Positions 41,169-49,932 of a stretch of DNA of 64,000 bases are shown here, one piece after another. The notes beneath the pieces were generated by a model that saw only the letters and a list, made by a program, of their open reading frames with translations, ran no database searches and was not told the DNA's origin. Origin of the DNA: Anaerolineae bacterium (lineage in GTDB: Bacteria; Chloroflexota; Anaerolineae; Aggregatilineales; Aggregatilineaceae); the NCBI GenBank assembly GCA_018432315.1, contig JAHDLB010000010.1:62001-126000 (forward strand), given 5' to 3'. Both the position numbers and the translations under genes were made by a program. How positions within the stretch are numbered: position 1 is the first letter of the stretch; each line of letters starts with the position of its first letter.

Positions 41169-42380
41169 ATGTCTCAGGGTGATGATCTGGTCCAACAGGC
41201 GATAGCCGCTTTTAAGGCCGGGCAAAAGGATCACAGCCGCAATCTTCTGCTGCAGGCGATCGAGATCAACGAGCACCACGAGCAGGCGTGGCTGTGGCTG
41301 AGCGCCGTGGTCGACGATCTGGACGAGCAGCAGATCTGCCTGGAAAACGTGCTGGCGCTGAATCCGGCCAACGAACGGGCGCGCAAGGGCCTGGAATCCG
41401 TCAACCGCAAGATTGCCGAGCGGCAAGCCAGGGCGTCGGAAGAGGACGAGCTAAGCTTGCCCGACGATGCGCTGACGTTCGCGCCGCCCAGGGACCAGGC
41501 CGCGCGGAAGCCGATCGGCGCGGAGTTCGCCGACCTGCCGGACAGCAGCTCGTTCGACTGGGCGCAGCAGGCCGGGCCGGGCGAAGAAGCAGGCCAACCG
41601 TCGGAACCGGCCTTCGATGACTGGCTGGCCGCGGCAGCGCAGGAGGACGAGTCGCCATTTGCGGGCGACAGCGGCACGGCATCGAGCGTCGATTGGGTGC
41701 GTTCGGATGGGCCGCCGGTCTATGGGAGCGGGCGCCAGGTGGAACTGCCATCGTCGCAGGAATTCGACGACTGGGTCCAGGGGCTGAACCTCGACGACAG
41801 CCCGAACGCGGCGCATTCCACCCAGCACGCCGAGCCGCCGGACTTTGCCGCCCGCGACGAGGATGAGCTGGACATCTTCGAGAGCGTCGAATCGTCGCCG
41901 CCGGGGGCCGGGGCGCCGCCGTTTACCCAAGACGCGCCCACGCCCGCTTTCGATTCGTCCCTGAGCTATGACGAAGATGACTGGTTCACATCGGAGGAGC
42001 GGGCGAGTTTCGGGAATGTGTTCACGCTCGACGACGAAGACGACGAGACGGGGGAGGGCGAGTCGTTCGATTTCGATTTCGACGACGAGAAGCCCGCGGC
42101 GATTCGGGGGGGCTCCACGAGCGGCGATGCTCCCGCTGCCGACGACGATGACGACGATTGGCTCAGCGAGCGCCTCGGCTCGAGCATCGGCGCGTCCCCG
42201 GCCTTCGCGACTTCGGAAGCGCCGGCAGCGGCGGCGGTGGACAGCCAGGACTATTTCGCGTACATCCCCGCCGGGATCGAGGCGCAGTCCGGGATCGGCA
42301 GCCGGAGCCTGATGTTGTTGGCCGCCATCGTGATCCTGCTGGTGTTGAATGCGCTCTCGTTTGGCCTGCTGATTTTCTGA
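41169..42380 (+). CDS. TPR-like protein with acidic disordered region and C-terminal membrane anchor
   Basis: The 403-residue protein has two TPR-like helical hairpins in residues 5-80 (AIAAFKAGQKDHSRNLLLQA, then HEQAWLWLSAVVDDLDEQQI). A long acidic, Asp/Glu/Ser/Pro-rich region follows (about 85-365). The C-terminal helix SLMLLAAIVILLVLNALSFG would anchor it as a tail-anchored protein with the TPR part in the cytoplasm. GAAGGA precedes the ATG. Its function is unknown. The first moeA gene starts 11 bases downstream. Confidence 0.75.
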   Translation: MSQGDDLVQQAIAAFKAGQKDHSRNLLLQAIEINEHHEQAWLWLSAVVDDLDEQQICLENVLALNPANERARKGLESVNRKIAERQARASEEDELSLPDDALTFAPPRDQAARKPIGAEFADLPDSSSFDWAQQAGPGEEAGQPSEPAFDDWLAAAAQEDESPFAGDSGTASSVDWVRSDGPPVYGSGRQVELPSSQEFDDWVQGLNLDDSPNAAHSTQHAEPPDFAARDEDELDIFESVESSPPGAGAPPFTQDAPTPAFDSSLSYDEDDWFTSEERASFGNVFTLDDEDDETGEGESFDFDFDDEKPAAIRGGSTSGDAPAADDDDDDWLSERLGSSIGASPAFATSEAPAAAAVDSQDYFAYIPAGIEAQSGIGSRSLMLLAAIVILLVLNALSFGLLIF

Positions 42381-42391
42381 CGGGATTCCCT

Positions 42392-43630
42392 ATGACTGAA
42401 TTCTTCGATGTGCTCCCGCCGGATGAGGCGCGCGCGGCGTGGCTGGCGCAGGTGACTCACCGGGCGGGCGTCGAGACGATCGCGCCGCTGGCGGCACTGG
42501 GACGCGTGACTGCGCGCGCCATCTCCAGCCCGGAGGCGCTGCCCGCCTTTGCGCGCTCGACGGTGGATGGCTATGCCGTCCGCGCGCCGGATACGTTTGG
42601 GGCCAGCGATTCGCTTCCGGCGTATCTCGCCGTGGTGGGCGAGGTCCCGATGGGCCAGGAGGCGACCGTCAGCGTCGAAAAAGGGCAGGCAGCCCTGATC
42701 CACACCGGCGGGATGATTCCGCCGGGGGCCGATGCCGTGGTGATGGTCGAGCACACGCAGCCGTTCGGCGACGGCGAGATCGAGGTGATGCGCCCGGCGG
42801 CGCCGGGGGAGAACGTGCTCCAGGTTGGCGAGGACGTCGTGAGCGGGGCCGAAGTGCTGCCCGGCGGGCACCGCATCCAGCCGCAGGATATCGGCGCGCT
42901 GCTGGCGCTCGGCCTGGCGGACGAGATCGCCGTGATCCGCAGGCCGCGCGTGTGCCTGTTTTCGTCGGGTGACGAACTGGTCCCGCCGGCGACTCAACGC
43001 CTGAAGCCCGGCCAGATCCGCGACATCAACAGCGGGACGATTGCCAGCCTGTGCCAGCAGGCGGGCGCCGCGCCGGAGATCATGGGGATACTGCCGGACG
43101 ATGCGGACGCATTCTACGCGGCGCTGGCGGCGGCGCTGCCGGATGCCGACCTGCTGGTGGTGACGGCGGGCAGCAGCGTCAGCGTGCGCGACATGACCGC
43201 CCGGACGATCGACCGGCTGGGCGCGCCCGGCGTGCTGGTGCATGGCGTGGCGGCGCGCCCCGGCAAGCCGACGATCCTGGCGGCGGTGGACGGCAAGCCG
43301 GTGATCGGGCTTCCCGGCAACCCGGTGTCGGCGCTGGTCATGTTCTCGCTGTTCGGCGTCCCGGCGATTGCCCACCTGCTGGGGGCCGCTGCGCCGCTCC
43401 AGGTGCGGACGCCCGCCCGCGTGGCGGTCAACGTACCATCCACCGCCGGGCGCGAGGATTACGTGCCGGTGCGGCTGGTCCAGCGCGACGGCGAGCAGTG
43501 GGCCGAGCCGGTGTTCGGCAAGAGCAACCTGATCTTCACGCTGGTTGGGGCGCACGGCCTGCTCAAGGTGCCGTTGAACGCGACCGGCCTGCGCGAAGGC
43601 GCGTGGGGAGAGGTGGTGTTGTTCGCATGA
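42392..43630 (+). CDS. moeA: Molybdopterin molybdenumtransferase MoeA (first copy)
   Basis: The 412-residue enzyme inserts molybdate or tungstate into adenylated molybdopterin. Signatures are ARSTVDGYAVRAPDT, TGGMIPPGADAVVMVEHT, PRVCLFSSGDELVPP and VIGLPGNPVSALVMF. Domain order matches MoeA/gephyrin-E. A second moeA follows with a four-base overlap (ATGA). Paired MoeA proteins with different metal preference (Mo and W) are known, and an AOR-type tungsto-enzyme is encoded 16 kb downstream, so a division of labour is plausible. Confidence 0.93.
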   Translation: MTEFFDVLPPDEARAAWLAQVTHRAGVETIAPLAALGRVTARAISSPEALPAFARSTVDGYAVRAPDTFGASDSLPAYLAVVGEVPMGQEATVSVEKGQAALIHTGGMIPPGADAVVMVEHTQPFGDGEIEVMRPAAPGENVLQVGEDVVSGAEVLPGGHRIQPQDIGALLALGLADEIAVIRRPRVCLFSSGDELVPPATQRLKPGQIRDINSGTIASLCQQAGAAPEIMGILPDDADAFYAALAAALPDADLLVVTAGSSVSVRDMTARTIDRLGAPGVLVHGVAARPGKPTILAAVDGKPVIGLPGNPVSALVMFSLFGVPAIAHLLGAAAPLQVRTPARVAVNVPSTAGREDYVPVRLVQRDGEQWAEPVFGKSNLIFTLVGAHGLLKVPLNATGLREGAWGEVVLFA

Positions 43631-45552
43631 CTGCGATGGACGAGCGCAATATCTACCTGGAAGATATTCCCATGGGCGAAGCGCGGGCGCGGCTGTCGGC
43701 GGCGCTGGAGGCGTCTGGCAAGGCCGGGCCGCTGCCCGGCGAGCGCGTCGCGCTGGATGACGCCCTGGGGCGCGTGACGGCGGAGCCGGTCTGGGCGCTG
43801 ATCAGCTCGCCGCACTATCACGCGGCGGCGATGGACGGTTACGCCGTTCGCGCTGCCGATACGCTCGGCGCGACCGAAACGCGGCCCGTGGCGCTGTCCG
43901 TGCCCGCCCAGGCGCACCCGGTCAACACGGGCGCGCCGCTGCCGGAGGGCTGCAACGCGGTGATCATGGTCGAGCAGACGCAGCCCACCGGCGACGACCG
44001 GATCGAGATCCGCGCGCCGGTGGCCCCGTGGCAGCACGTGCGCATGATGGGCGAAGACATGGTCGCCACCGAATTGATCCTGCCGGCCAATCACGTCTTG
44101 CGCCCGCACGATCTCGGCGCGATTGCCGGGTGCGGCCATTCGAGCGTGGTGGTACGCCGCCGCCCACGCGTGGCGGTTTTGCCCACCGGCTCCGAACTGG
44201 TGGCGCCGGACAGCGCGCCGCGCCCTGGCGACGTGATCGAGTACAACAGCATCGTGCTGGGGGCGCAGGTACGCGCGGCGGGCGGCGAGTTCACCCGCTG
44301 GGCGCCGCTGCCCGACAACCGGGACGCCATCCAGGCGGCGATAGTCGAGGCGGCTGCCGATCACGACCTGGTGCTCGTGCTGTCCGGATCGTCGGCAGGC
44401 TCGCGCGACTTCACCGCGAGCGCGCTCCGCCGGGCCGGGACGCTGTTGGTGCACGGCGTCGCGGTGCGGCCCGGCCACCCGGTGATCATGGGCATGGTGA
44501 GCGACGTGCCGGTGATCGGCGTGCCGGGTTATCCGGTGTCGGCGGCGCTGACCGGCGAGATTTTCATCCGCCCGCTGCTGCACCAGTGGGCCGGGCAATC
44601 CCCGCCGCGCCAGGAACGCGCCCGCGCGGTGCTCACACGCAAAGTCGTGTCGCCGACGGGCGACGACGATTTCGTGCGCGTGACGGTGGGACAGGTGGGC
44701 GAGCGCCTGATCGTCACGCCGCTGGCGCGCGGCGCGGGCGTGATCACGTCGCTGGTGCGGGCCGATGGCCTGCTGCACATTCCGCGCTTCAGCGAGGGAC
44801 TCAACGCGGGCAGTGAAGTCGAGGTGCTCCTGTACCGGTCGCTGGACGAGATCGCGCGGACGGTGGTCGCTGTGGGCAGCCACGATCCGATGCTGGACCT
44901 GTTGGGGCAGTATCTCGCCGTGCGGTTTCCAGGCTATCGCCTGTCATCGGCGAATGTGGGCAGCCTGGGCGGGCTGGTGGCGCAGAAGCGCGGCGAAGCG
45001 CACCTCTCCGGCACGCATCTGCTCGATCCTGAGACGGGCGAATACAACGTCGCGTACATTCGCCGGACGCTGGGCGACCTGCCGGTTCGTGTAGTCACTT
45101 TCGCGCACCGCGAGCAGGGCCTGATCATTGCGCCGGGGAACCCGCTGGGGTTGCAATCGCTCGACGATCTGCCGCGAGGGCGCTACGTCAATCGCCAGCG
45201 CGGCGCCGGGACGCGCGTGCTGCTCGACTACGAGCTGGGCCAGCGCGGCATCGATCCCGGCCAGGTTGAAGGGTACGAGCGCGAGGAATACACCCACCTG
45301 GCGGTAGCGGCAGCGGTGGCATCGGGCAGCGCCGACTGCGGCATGGGCATCCGTAACGCGGCGCTGGCGCTGGGCCTGGAGTTCATCCCCGTGGCGCACG
45401 AGCGCTACGACTTGGTGATCCCCGAAGCGGTTGTCGATCTGCCGATGGTCCAGCACGTGCTGGCGTTGTTGGGCGACGACGAATTCCGCGCGGCGGTGGC
45501 GGCCCAGCCGGGCTATGACGTGCGGGAGATGGGGCAGGCGGTCCGGGTCTAG
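43627..45552 (+). CDS. MoeA fused to a periplasmic-binding-protein-like (PBP) domain (second copy)
   Basis: The 641-residue protein has a MoeA domain (1-405) with AAAMDGYAVRAADT, NTGAPLPEGCNAVIMVEQT and VIGVPGYPVSAAL, where the usual Asn of GNPVS is Tyr. Residues about 410-641 form a PBP-like domain (VAVGSHDPMLDLLGQYLA, GSLGGLVAQKRGEAHLSG, RGAGTRVLLDYEL), the fold of molybdate/tungstate-sensing proteins. This MoeA-PBP arrangement is a known fusion thought to link cofactor synthesis to ligand binding. An internal ATG at 43636 is an alternative start. Confidence 0.9.
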   Translation: MTAMDERNIYLEDIPMGEARARLSAALEASGKAGPLPGERVALDDALGRVTAEPVWALISSPHYHAAAMDGYAVRAADTLGATETRPVALSVPAQAHPVNTGAPLPEGCNAVIMVEQTQPTGDDRIEIRAPVAPWQHVRMMGEDMVATELILPANHVLRPHDLGAIAGCGHSSVVVRRRPRVAVLPTGSELVAPDSAPRPGDVIEYNSIVLGAQVRAAGGEFTRWAPLPDNRDAIQAAIVEAAADHDLVLVLSGSSAGSRDFTASALRRAGTLLVHGVAVRPGHPVIMGMVSDVPVIGVPGYPVSAALTGEIFIRPLLHQWAGQSPPRQERARAVLTRKVVSPTGDDDFVRVTVGQVGERLIVTPLARGAGVITSLVRADGLLHIPRFSEGLNAGSEVEVLLYRSLDEIARTVVAVGSHDPMLDLLGQYLAVRFPGYRLSSANVGSLGGLVAQKRGEAHLSGTHLLDPETGEYNVAYIRRTLGDLPVRVVTFAHREQGLIIAPGNPLGLQSLDDLPRGRYVNRQRGAGTRVLLDYELGQRGIDPGQVEGYEREEYTHLAVAAAVASGSADCGMGIRNAALALGLEFIPVAHERYDLVIPEAVVDLPMVQHVLALLGDDEFRAAVAAQPGYDVREMGQAVRV

Positions 45553-45554
45553 GC

Positions 45555-45980
45555 TCAGCCCGGCAGCCCTTTGCGCATGGCGGCGGCCCACTCGTCCGGG
45601 ACGCGGCAGACCTGCCCGGCATGGTTGATGCAGACGTGGTGCGAGCGCCCGGTGACGCAGACCTGCCCGCTGGCCGCGTCGACGATCTCGTAGCCAAAGG
45701 TGATCGTGCGGTTTTTCAGGTCGTCGATCCAGCAGCGGGCGGCGATCTGCTGCCCGTAGCGGGTCGGGACGATGAAGCGCGCCTGTACCTCGGCCACGGT
45801 CAGCCAGTAGCCGCTGCTCTCGAAGTCGGCGTAGGGAGCGCCCATCTCGCGCGAGTAGTGACTGCGCGCCTCTTCGAAGTAGACAATGTACACCGAATGA
45901 TGGACAATCCCCATGGCGTCTGTTTCGGCGTAGCGCACGAAAAACGTATTCTCGGAAACGAATCGGTCCGTTGGGGCCAC
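45555..45980 (-). CDS. YbgC/4HBT-type acyl-CoA thioesterase
   Basis: The 141-residue hotdog-fold protein has VRYAETDAMGIVHHSVYIVYFEEAR, with the catalytic-loop Asp of the 4-hydroxybenzoyl-CoA thioesterase family. It would hydrolyse acyl-CoA thioesters. The start is GTG at 45980, with GGAGT six bases upstream. It is convergent with the MoeA-PBP gene (two-base gap) and divergent from rluD, with its own promoter. Confidence 0.88.
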   Translation of the reverse strand: MAPTDRFVSENTFFVRYAETDAMGIVHHSVYIVYFEEARSHYSREMGAPYADFESSGYWLTVAEVQARFIVPTRYGQQIAARCWIDDLKNRTITFGYEIVDAASGQVCVTGRSHHVCINHAGQVCRVPDEWAAAMRKGLPG

Positions 45981-46014
45981 TCAATACTCCTTTCGACAAT
46001 GACACGCGCCTTGC

Positions 46015-46043
46015 ATTCTAGCGGCTGGCGCGTCCCGTGGCAA
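46015..46043 (-). promoter_or_regulatory. Promoter of the 4HBT thioesterase gene
   Basis: On the minus strand TTGCCA (46043-46038) and TAGAAT (46020-46015) are separated by exactly 17 bases. Transcription starts about 28 bases before the GTG. Confidence 0.7.
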
Positions 46044-46062
46044 TGAATTGGATGAAACCGGC

Positions 46063-46980
46063 ATGAGCGAACAGCAACACGACGTGGAATTCACGGTGGA
46101 TACGCCCGGCGAGCGGCTCGACAAGGTCCTGGCGACCCGGCTCGGGCAGTTCTCGCGCGTCCAAATTCAGGCGCTGATCCGTGACGGGCAAGTGACGGTG
46201 GGCGGGCGCCCGGCCAAATCCTCGTACCGGGTGGAAGAGGGCGACGTGATCCGGGTGAGCGTGCCGGAGCCGGAAGCGGAGTCCGGCCCGGAGCCGGAGG
46301 CGATTCCGCTCGACGTGCTGTACGAAAACGACGATCTGGCGGTGATCGACAAGCCGGCGGGAATGGTGGTCCATCCTGCCTACGGACACCGCAGCGGCAC
46401 GCTGGTCAACGCGGTGCTGGCTCGCTGGCCGTCGATCGCGGCGTGGGGCGAGCCGGAGCGCGCCGGGATCGTCCACCGGCTGGACAAGGAGACGTCGGGC
46501 GTGATCGTGGTCGCCAAGACGCCGGAGGTACTGGAAGCGCTGCGCGCCCTGTTCAAGGAGCGGGCAGTTGAGAAACGCTACCTGGCGCTGGTCGAGGGGA
46601 CTCCCGACACGCCGGACGGCATCATCGACGCGCCGATCGGGCGCGATCCCAACCAGCGAAAGCGCATGGCGGTTGCGCGTGACGGGCGCGAGGCGGTCAC
46701 CGAGTTTCACGTCATCGAGCAGTACGACGAATTCAGCCTGATGGAAGTGTTCCCCAAGACGGGCCGCACCCACCAGATCCGCGTGCACCTGGCGTTCATC
46801 GGGCACCCGGTGGTGGGCGACACCGTCTACGGGCGGCGGCGCCAGCGGATCAGGATGAAGCGGCATTTCCTGCACGCGGCAGCGATCTCGTTCCCGCTGC
46901 CCGGCTCCGGCGAGGTCGTGACGGTCGAGGCGCCGCTGCCGGTGCCCCTGCAGGACATCCTCAACAAGCTGCCGCGCTGA
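46063..46980 (+). CDS. rluD: Ribosomal large subunit pseudouridine synthase RluD family
   Basis: The 305-residue enzyme makes pseudouridine in 23S rRNA. An N-terminal S4 RNA-binding domain (GERLDKVLATRLGQFSRVQI) precedes the catalytic domain with AGIVHRLDKETSGVIVVAK, where Asp141 is the nucleophile. KTGRTHQIRVHLAFIGHPVVGD is the conserved C-terminal block. The ATG at 46063 removes a poorly supported TTG extension. Confidence 0.95.
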   Translation: MSEQQHDVEFTVDTPGERLDKVLATRLGQFSRVQIQALIRDGQVTVGGRPAKSSYRVEEGDVIRVSVPEPEAESGPEPEAIPLDVLYENDDLAVIDKPAGMVVHPAYGHRSGTLVNAVLARWPSIAAWGEPERAGIVHRLDKETSGVIVVAKTPEVLEALRALFKERAVEKRYLALVEGTPDTPDGIIDAPIGRDPNQRKRMAVARDGREAVTEFHVIEQYDEFSLMEVFPKTGRTHQIRVHLAFIGHPVVGDTVYGRRRQRIRMKRHFLHAAAISFPLPGSGEVVTVEAPLPVPLQDILNKLPR

Positions 46981-47091
46981 GGTTAACCGCAGCCCAGAAA
47001 TCGCTGAGAGGTGCCTTAGAGATGGTAGGCGCCGGTGACCCCGCCGCACTATATTTGAGATAGCGCGGGTTCACACACTGCGAGGCGATTC

Positions 47092-47577
47092 ATGGGCCAC
47101 ACTGACGATTCAACGGTGCTCGATGCTCCCGACTTCGAGTTGACCGATACCGAGGGCAGCCGGTTCCGGCTGTCGGATTACCGCGGGAAAAAGCATATCG
47201 TGCTGGTGTTCAACCGGGGCTTCACGTGACCGCACTGCCGGCGGCACATGGCGCAGTTGCGCCAGGACTTCGAGCAGTTCATCGAACGCGATGCCCTGAT
47301 CGTCGTGGTGGGGCCGGAGAATGCGGGCGCTTTCAACAGCTATTGGACGGCGGAGGATCTCCCCTTCATCGGGCTGCCCAACCCCGATCACAGCGTTGCC
47401 AGGCTCTACGGGCAGCAGGTGCGGCTGATCAAGCTGGGGCGCATGCCGGCGCTGGTCATCGTCGACAAGCGCGGCAAGGTGACCTACCAGCACCACGGCA
47501 ACTCGATGCGCGACATTCCGGAGAACGAGCGTGTGCTCGCGCTGTTGGACGAGCTGAATAAATCCGAACAGGGGTGA
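47092..47577 (+). CDS. Peroxiredoxin/thioredoxin-fold protein with a probable selenocysteine (in-frame TGA at 47227-47229)
   Basis: Reading through the TGA gives one 161-residue AhpC/TSA-type redoxin: LDAPDFELTDTEGSRFRLSD, then VLVFNRGFT-U-PHCRRHMAQL, then VGPENAGAFNSYW and a complete thioredoxin-like C-terminus. The TGA is codon 46, exactly where the first redox cysteine of the C-x2-C active site is expected, leaving a U-x2-C pair with Cys49. Frame, domain and spacing continue unbroken on both sides. GAGG precedes the ATG by six bases. A hairpin of SECIS type follows the TGA. It would reduce peroxides or disulfides in the cytoplasm. The alternative is a nonsense mutation or sequencing error that truncates the gene. 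No selA, selB, selC or selD lies in the window. Confidence 0.75.
47249..47264 (+). promoter_or_regulatory. Candidate bacterial SECIS hairpin
   Basis: TGGCGC (47249-47254) pairs perfectly with GCGCCA (47259-47264) around the loop AGTT. The loop carries a G at its second position, 26 bases after the TGA, which fits the known distance and apical-G features of bacterial SECIS elements. Confidence 0.6.
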
Positions 47578-47601
47578 GCCGGTTGGCGTGAGAGGCGACA
47601 G

Positions 47602-47630
47602 AAGAGAGGGGGCTCCCTCTCTTTTGTGTT
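47602..47630 (+). terminator. Intrinsic terminator after the redoxin gene
   Basis: AAGAGAGGG (47602-47610) pairs perfectly with CCCTCTCTT (47615-47623) around a GGCT loop and is followed by a T-rich stretch. Confidence 0.75.
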
Positions 47631-47771
47631 TCTATGTAGGCGTCTATGTTTTTCTGATTTCTTATAAATCATTCATGTTTATTTCTCCCTGCTTTAATCT
47701 TGGAGCCCTAAAGTCTTGATCACATGGTTCGAGCAGCCAAAGCTCGACATATCTCACACAAGGAGAAGACA

Positions 47772-48857
47772 ATGCGTAAACTGATCGTTCTGCTAACCCT
47801 CGTTGCGATTTTCGTCGCAGCCGCCGTTCCCGCCTCGGCCCAGGATATGGAAGAGATGGTCCATATCCGTGTGGCGCACTTCTCGCCCGATACGCCCGCT
47901 GTTGACGTGTACGTGAACGGCGAGGCGGCCATCACCGGGCTGGCTTTCCCGGACGTGACCGGCTGGATCGCCCTCCCGGCTGGCACCTACAATCTGGCCG
48001 TTGCCCCGGCAGGTACCTCGATCGATGACGCCGCCATCGGTCCGGCGGACTTCGAGCTTCCCGCTGGCGCGTACCTGACCATCGCCGCGATGGGGTCGCT
48101 GGAAAGCGGCTCGCTGGCGCCGTCCATCGTCCAGGAAGACTACAACGAGCTGATGGGTGAGAATGCCCGCGTGACCATCCTGCACGCGATCGAAGATGCG
48201 CCCGCGGTCGATATTCTGGCGGGCGATATGCCGGTGGCCGAAAACCTGGCGTTCAACGCCTACACCACGCTCGAAGTTCCGGCGGGCACCTATGACCTGA
48301 TGGTGGTTCCCACTGGCGAAACCGAGCCGGTCGTGATCGACCTGACCGGCACCGATCTGGCGGGTATGACCAATTACCTGGTGGCGGCTGTGGGCACGCT
48401 GGCCGAGCCGCAGGTTGTGGCCGAGGCGACCTACATGGGCACCGTGGTCGATCTGGCGATGGGCAACGAAAACTTCAGCACGCTGGTCGCGGCGGTGAGC
48501 GCGGCTGGCCTGGCCGAGACGCTGAGCGGCGAGGGTCCCTTCACCATCTTCGCGCCCACCAATGACGCATTTGCGGCGGCGTTCGAGGCCCTGGGCATCA
48601 GCGCCGAGGATCTGCTGGCCGACACCGACACCCTGACGAACATCCTGCTGTACCACGTCATTTCGGGCAAGGTGATGGCGGCGGACGTGGCGAGCCTGGA
48701 AGCGGCGACGACCCTCCAGGGCGCGGACATCGCCATCACCGTGACGGATGACGGCGTGTTCCTGAACGACAGCATCCAGGTGACGACGACCGACCTGGAA
48801 GCGACGAACGGCGTCATTCACGTGATCGACGGCGTGCTCCTGCCCCCGGCTGAATAA
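47772..48857 (+). CDS. Secreted protein with DUF4397 repeats and a fasciclin (FAS1) domain
   Basis: The 361-residue protein starts with a signal peptide (cleavage expected after ASA at residue 23). Residues about 28-225 contain two DUF4397-type units, each with a run like IRVAHFSPDTPAVDVYVNG or VTILHAIEDAPAVDILAG. Residues about 228-361 are a FAS1 domain (FSTLVAAVSAAGL, FTIFAPTNDAFAA, ILLYHVISGKVMAADV, and the final NGVIHVIDGVLLP). FAS1 domains mediate adhesion, so a surface or extracellular role is inferred. AGGAG lies six bases before the ATG. A strong terminator follows. Confidence 0.9.
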   Translation: MRKLIVLLTLVAIFVAAAVPASAQDMEEMVHIRVAHFSPDTPAVDVYVNGEAAITGLAFPDVTGWIALPAGTYNLAVAPAGTSIDDAAIGPADFELPAGAYLTIAAMGSLESGSLAPSIVQEDYNELMGENARVTILHAIEDAPAVDILAGDMPVAENLAFNAYTTLEVPAGTYDLMVVPTGETEPVVIDLTGTDLAGMTNYLVAAVGTLAEPQVVAEATYMGTVVDLAMGNENFSTLVAAVSAAGLAETLSGEGPFTIFAPTNDAFAAAFEALGISAEDLLADTDTLTNILLYHVISGKVMAADVASLEAATTLQGADIAITVTDDGVFLNDSIQVTTTDLEATNGVIHVIDGVLLPPAE

Positions 48858-48879
48858 GGCCGCTGCGGCGCACGTCACG

Positions 48880-48916
48880 CTCCCTTGCCGGGCACACCGG
48901 CAGGGGAGTTTTTTTT
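48880..48916 (+). terminator. Intrinsic terminator of the fasciclin gene
   Basis: CTCCCTTGCCGG (48880-48891) pairs with CCGGCAGGGGAG (48897-48908, one G-U pair) and is followed by eight T. Confidence 0.92.
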
Positions 48917-49078
48917 GTTTGCTCGCCGGGCGCGCTACTTGAGGCGCTCATGTGTTCTGGGGCCAGCCGACATTTGACATTTCGAGCGATTTGGAGCACC
49001 ATTTAGGCGTTGCATAATGCCCCGGCCACGATGATCCGTGAACATGAATTCATGAATCCCCGCGATTGAGGAGAACCC

Positions 49079-49915
49079 ATGCGTGAAATTACGATAGCGA
49101 CTGTCCAGATGAAACCGGCCATGGGCGAGCCGGAAGACAATCTTGTGAAGATGTCGGACTTCGTGTCCAAGATTGCGTCCCAGCAGAAAGTGGACCTGAT
49201 CGTCTTCCCCGAGCTGGTGACCAGCGGCTACGAGATGGGCGTGCGGTTTACCGAGCTGGCCCAACGTGTGCCCGGCCCCTCCGTCAACCTGATGTCCCAG
49301 CGCGCGGCTGAGTTTGGCGTTTACATCGCGTTCGGGATGGCGACCAAAGAGAAGGTCGAGAGCGTGCTGTTCAACTCGGCGGTGCTGGTTGGGCCCGAAG
49401 GCGAGATGCTGGGCAACTACAACAAGGTGCACCTGCGCGGCGAGGAACGCATGGCGTTTCGCGAAGGATTCCGCTTCCCCGTGTTCGATACCGAGGTGGG
49501 AACGATTGGCCTGATGCTCGGCTGGGACCTGGCTTTCCCGGAAGTGGCGCGCTCGCTGGCCCTCGACGGGGCGGAGCTGCTGTGCGTGCTGGCGAACTGG
49601 GAAACCGCCCAGATGGAAGAATGGCGCACCTATGTGCGGGCGCGCGCGTTCGAGAATGCGCTGTACGTCGCCGCGTCGAACCGGGTGGGCGAGGACGTGA
49701 CCCTCAATTTCGGCGGCGAGAGCATGATCGTCGGCCCGCGCGGGAAAACACATGCCTCCCTGGCCGACGAGAAGGACCCGGAGAGCGGCGAGCCGCGCGA
49801 AGGCTACTGCGTGGCCCGGATCGACCTGGACGAGGTGCGCAAGTGCCGCGAGGAGTTCCAGACCCTCCAGGCGCGCCAGCCCACCACCTACCGCACGATT
49901 GTCAAGCGGTACTAG
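49079..49915 (+). CDS. Nitrilase-superfamily protein lacking the catalytic cysteine
   Basis: The 278-residue protein has the carbon-nitrogen hydrolase fold. The catalytic Glu45 (FPELVTSGYE) and Lys116 (YNKVHL) are present. At the nucleophile site, where the family reads I-C-Y-D-x3-PE, it reads LGWDLAFPE with Gly148 encoded by GGC, so the cysteine is missing. It may be a catalytically dead binding protein or use another residue. GGAG precedes the ATG. A small membrane-protein gene follows after 17 bases. Confidence 0.85.
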   Translation: MREITIATVQMKPAMGEPEDNLVKMSDFVSKIASQQKVDLIVFPELVTSGYEMGVRFTELAQRVPGPSVNLMSQRAAEFGVYIAFGMATKEKVESVLFNSAVLVGPEGEMLGNYNKVHLRGEERMAFREGFRFPVFDTEVGTIGLMLGWDLAFPEVARSLALDGAELLCVLANWETAQMEEWRTYVRARAFENALYVAASNRVGEDVTLNFGGESMIVGPRGKTHASLADEKDPESGEPREGYCVARIDLDEVRKCREEFQTLQARQPTTYRTIVKRY

Positions 49916-49932
49916 CAGGCAGGGCTTATCCG

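Noticed and set aside
47092-47229. The redoxin as a broken gene ended by a nonsense codon
   Set aside because: The frame continues perfectly, the TGA sits at the redox-Cys position and a SECIS-like hairpin follows, so Sec insertion is the better reading, though an error cannot be excluded.
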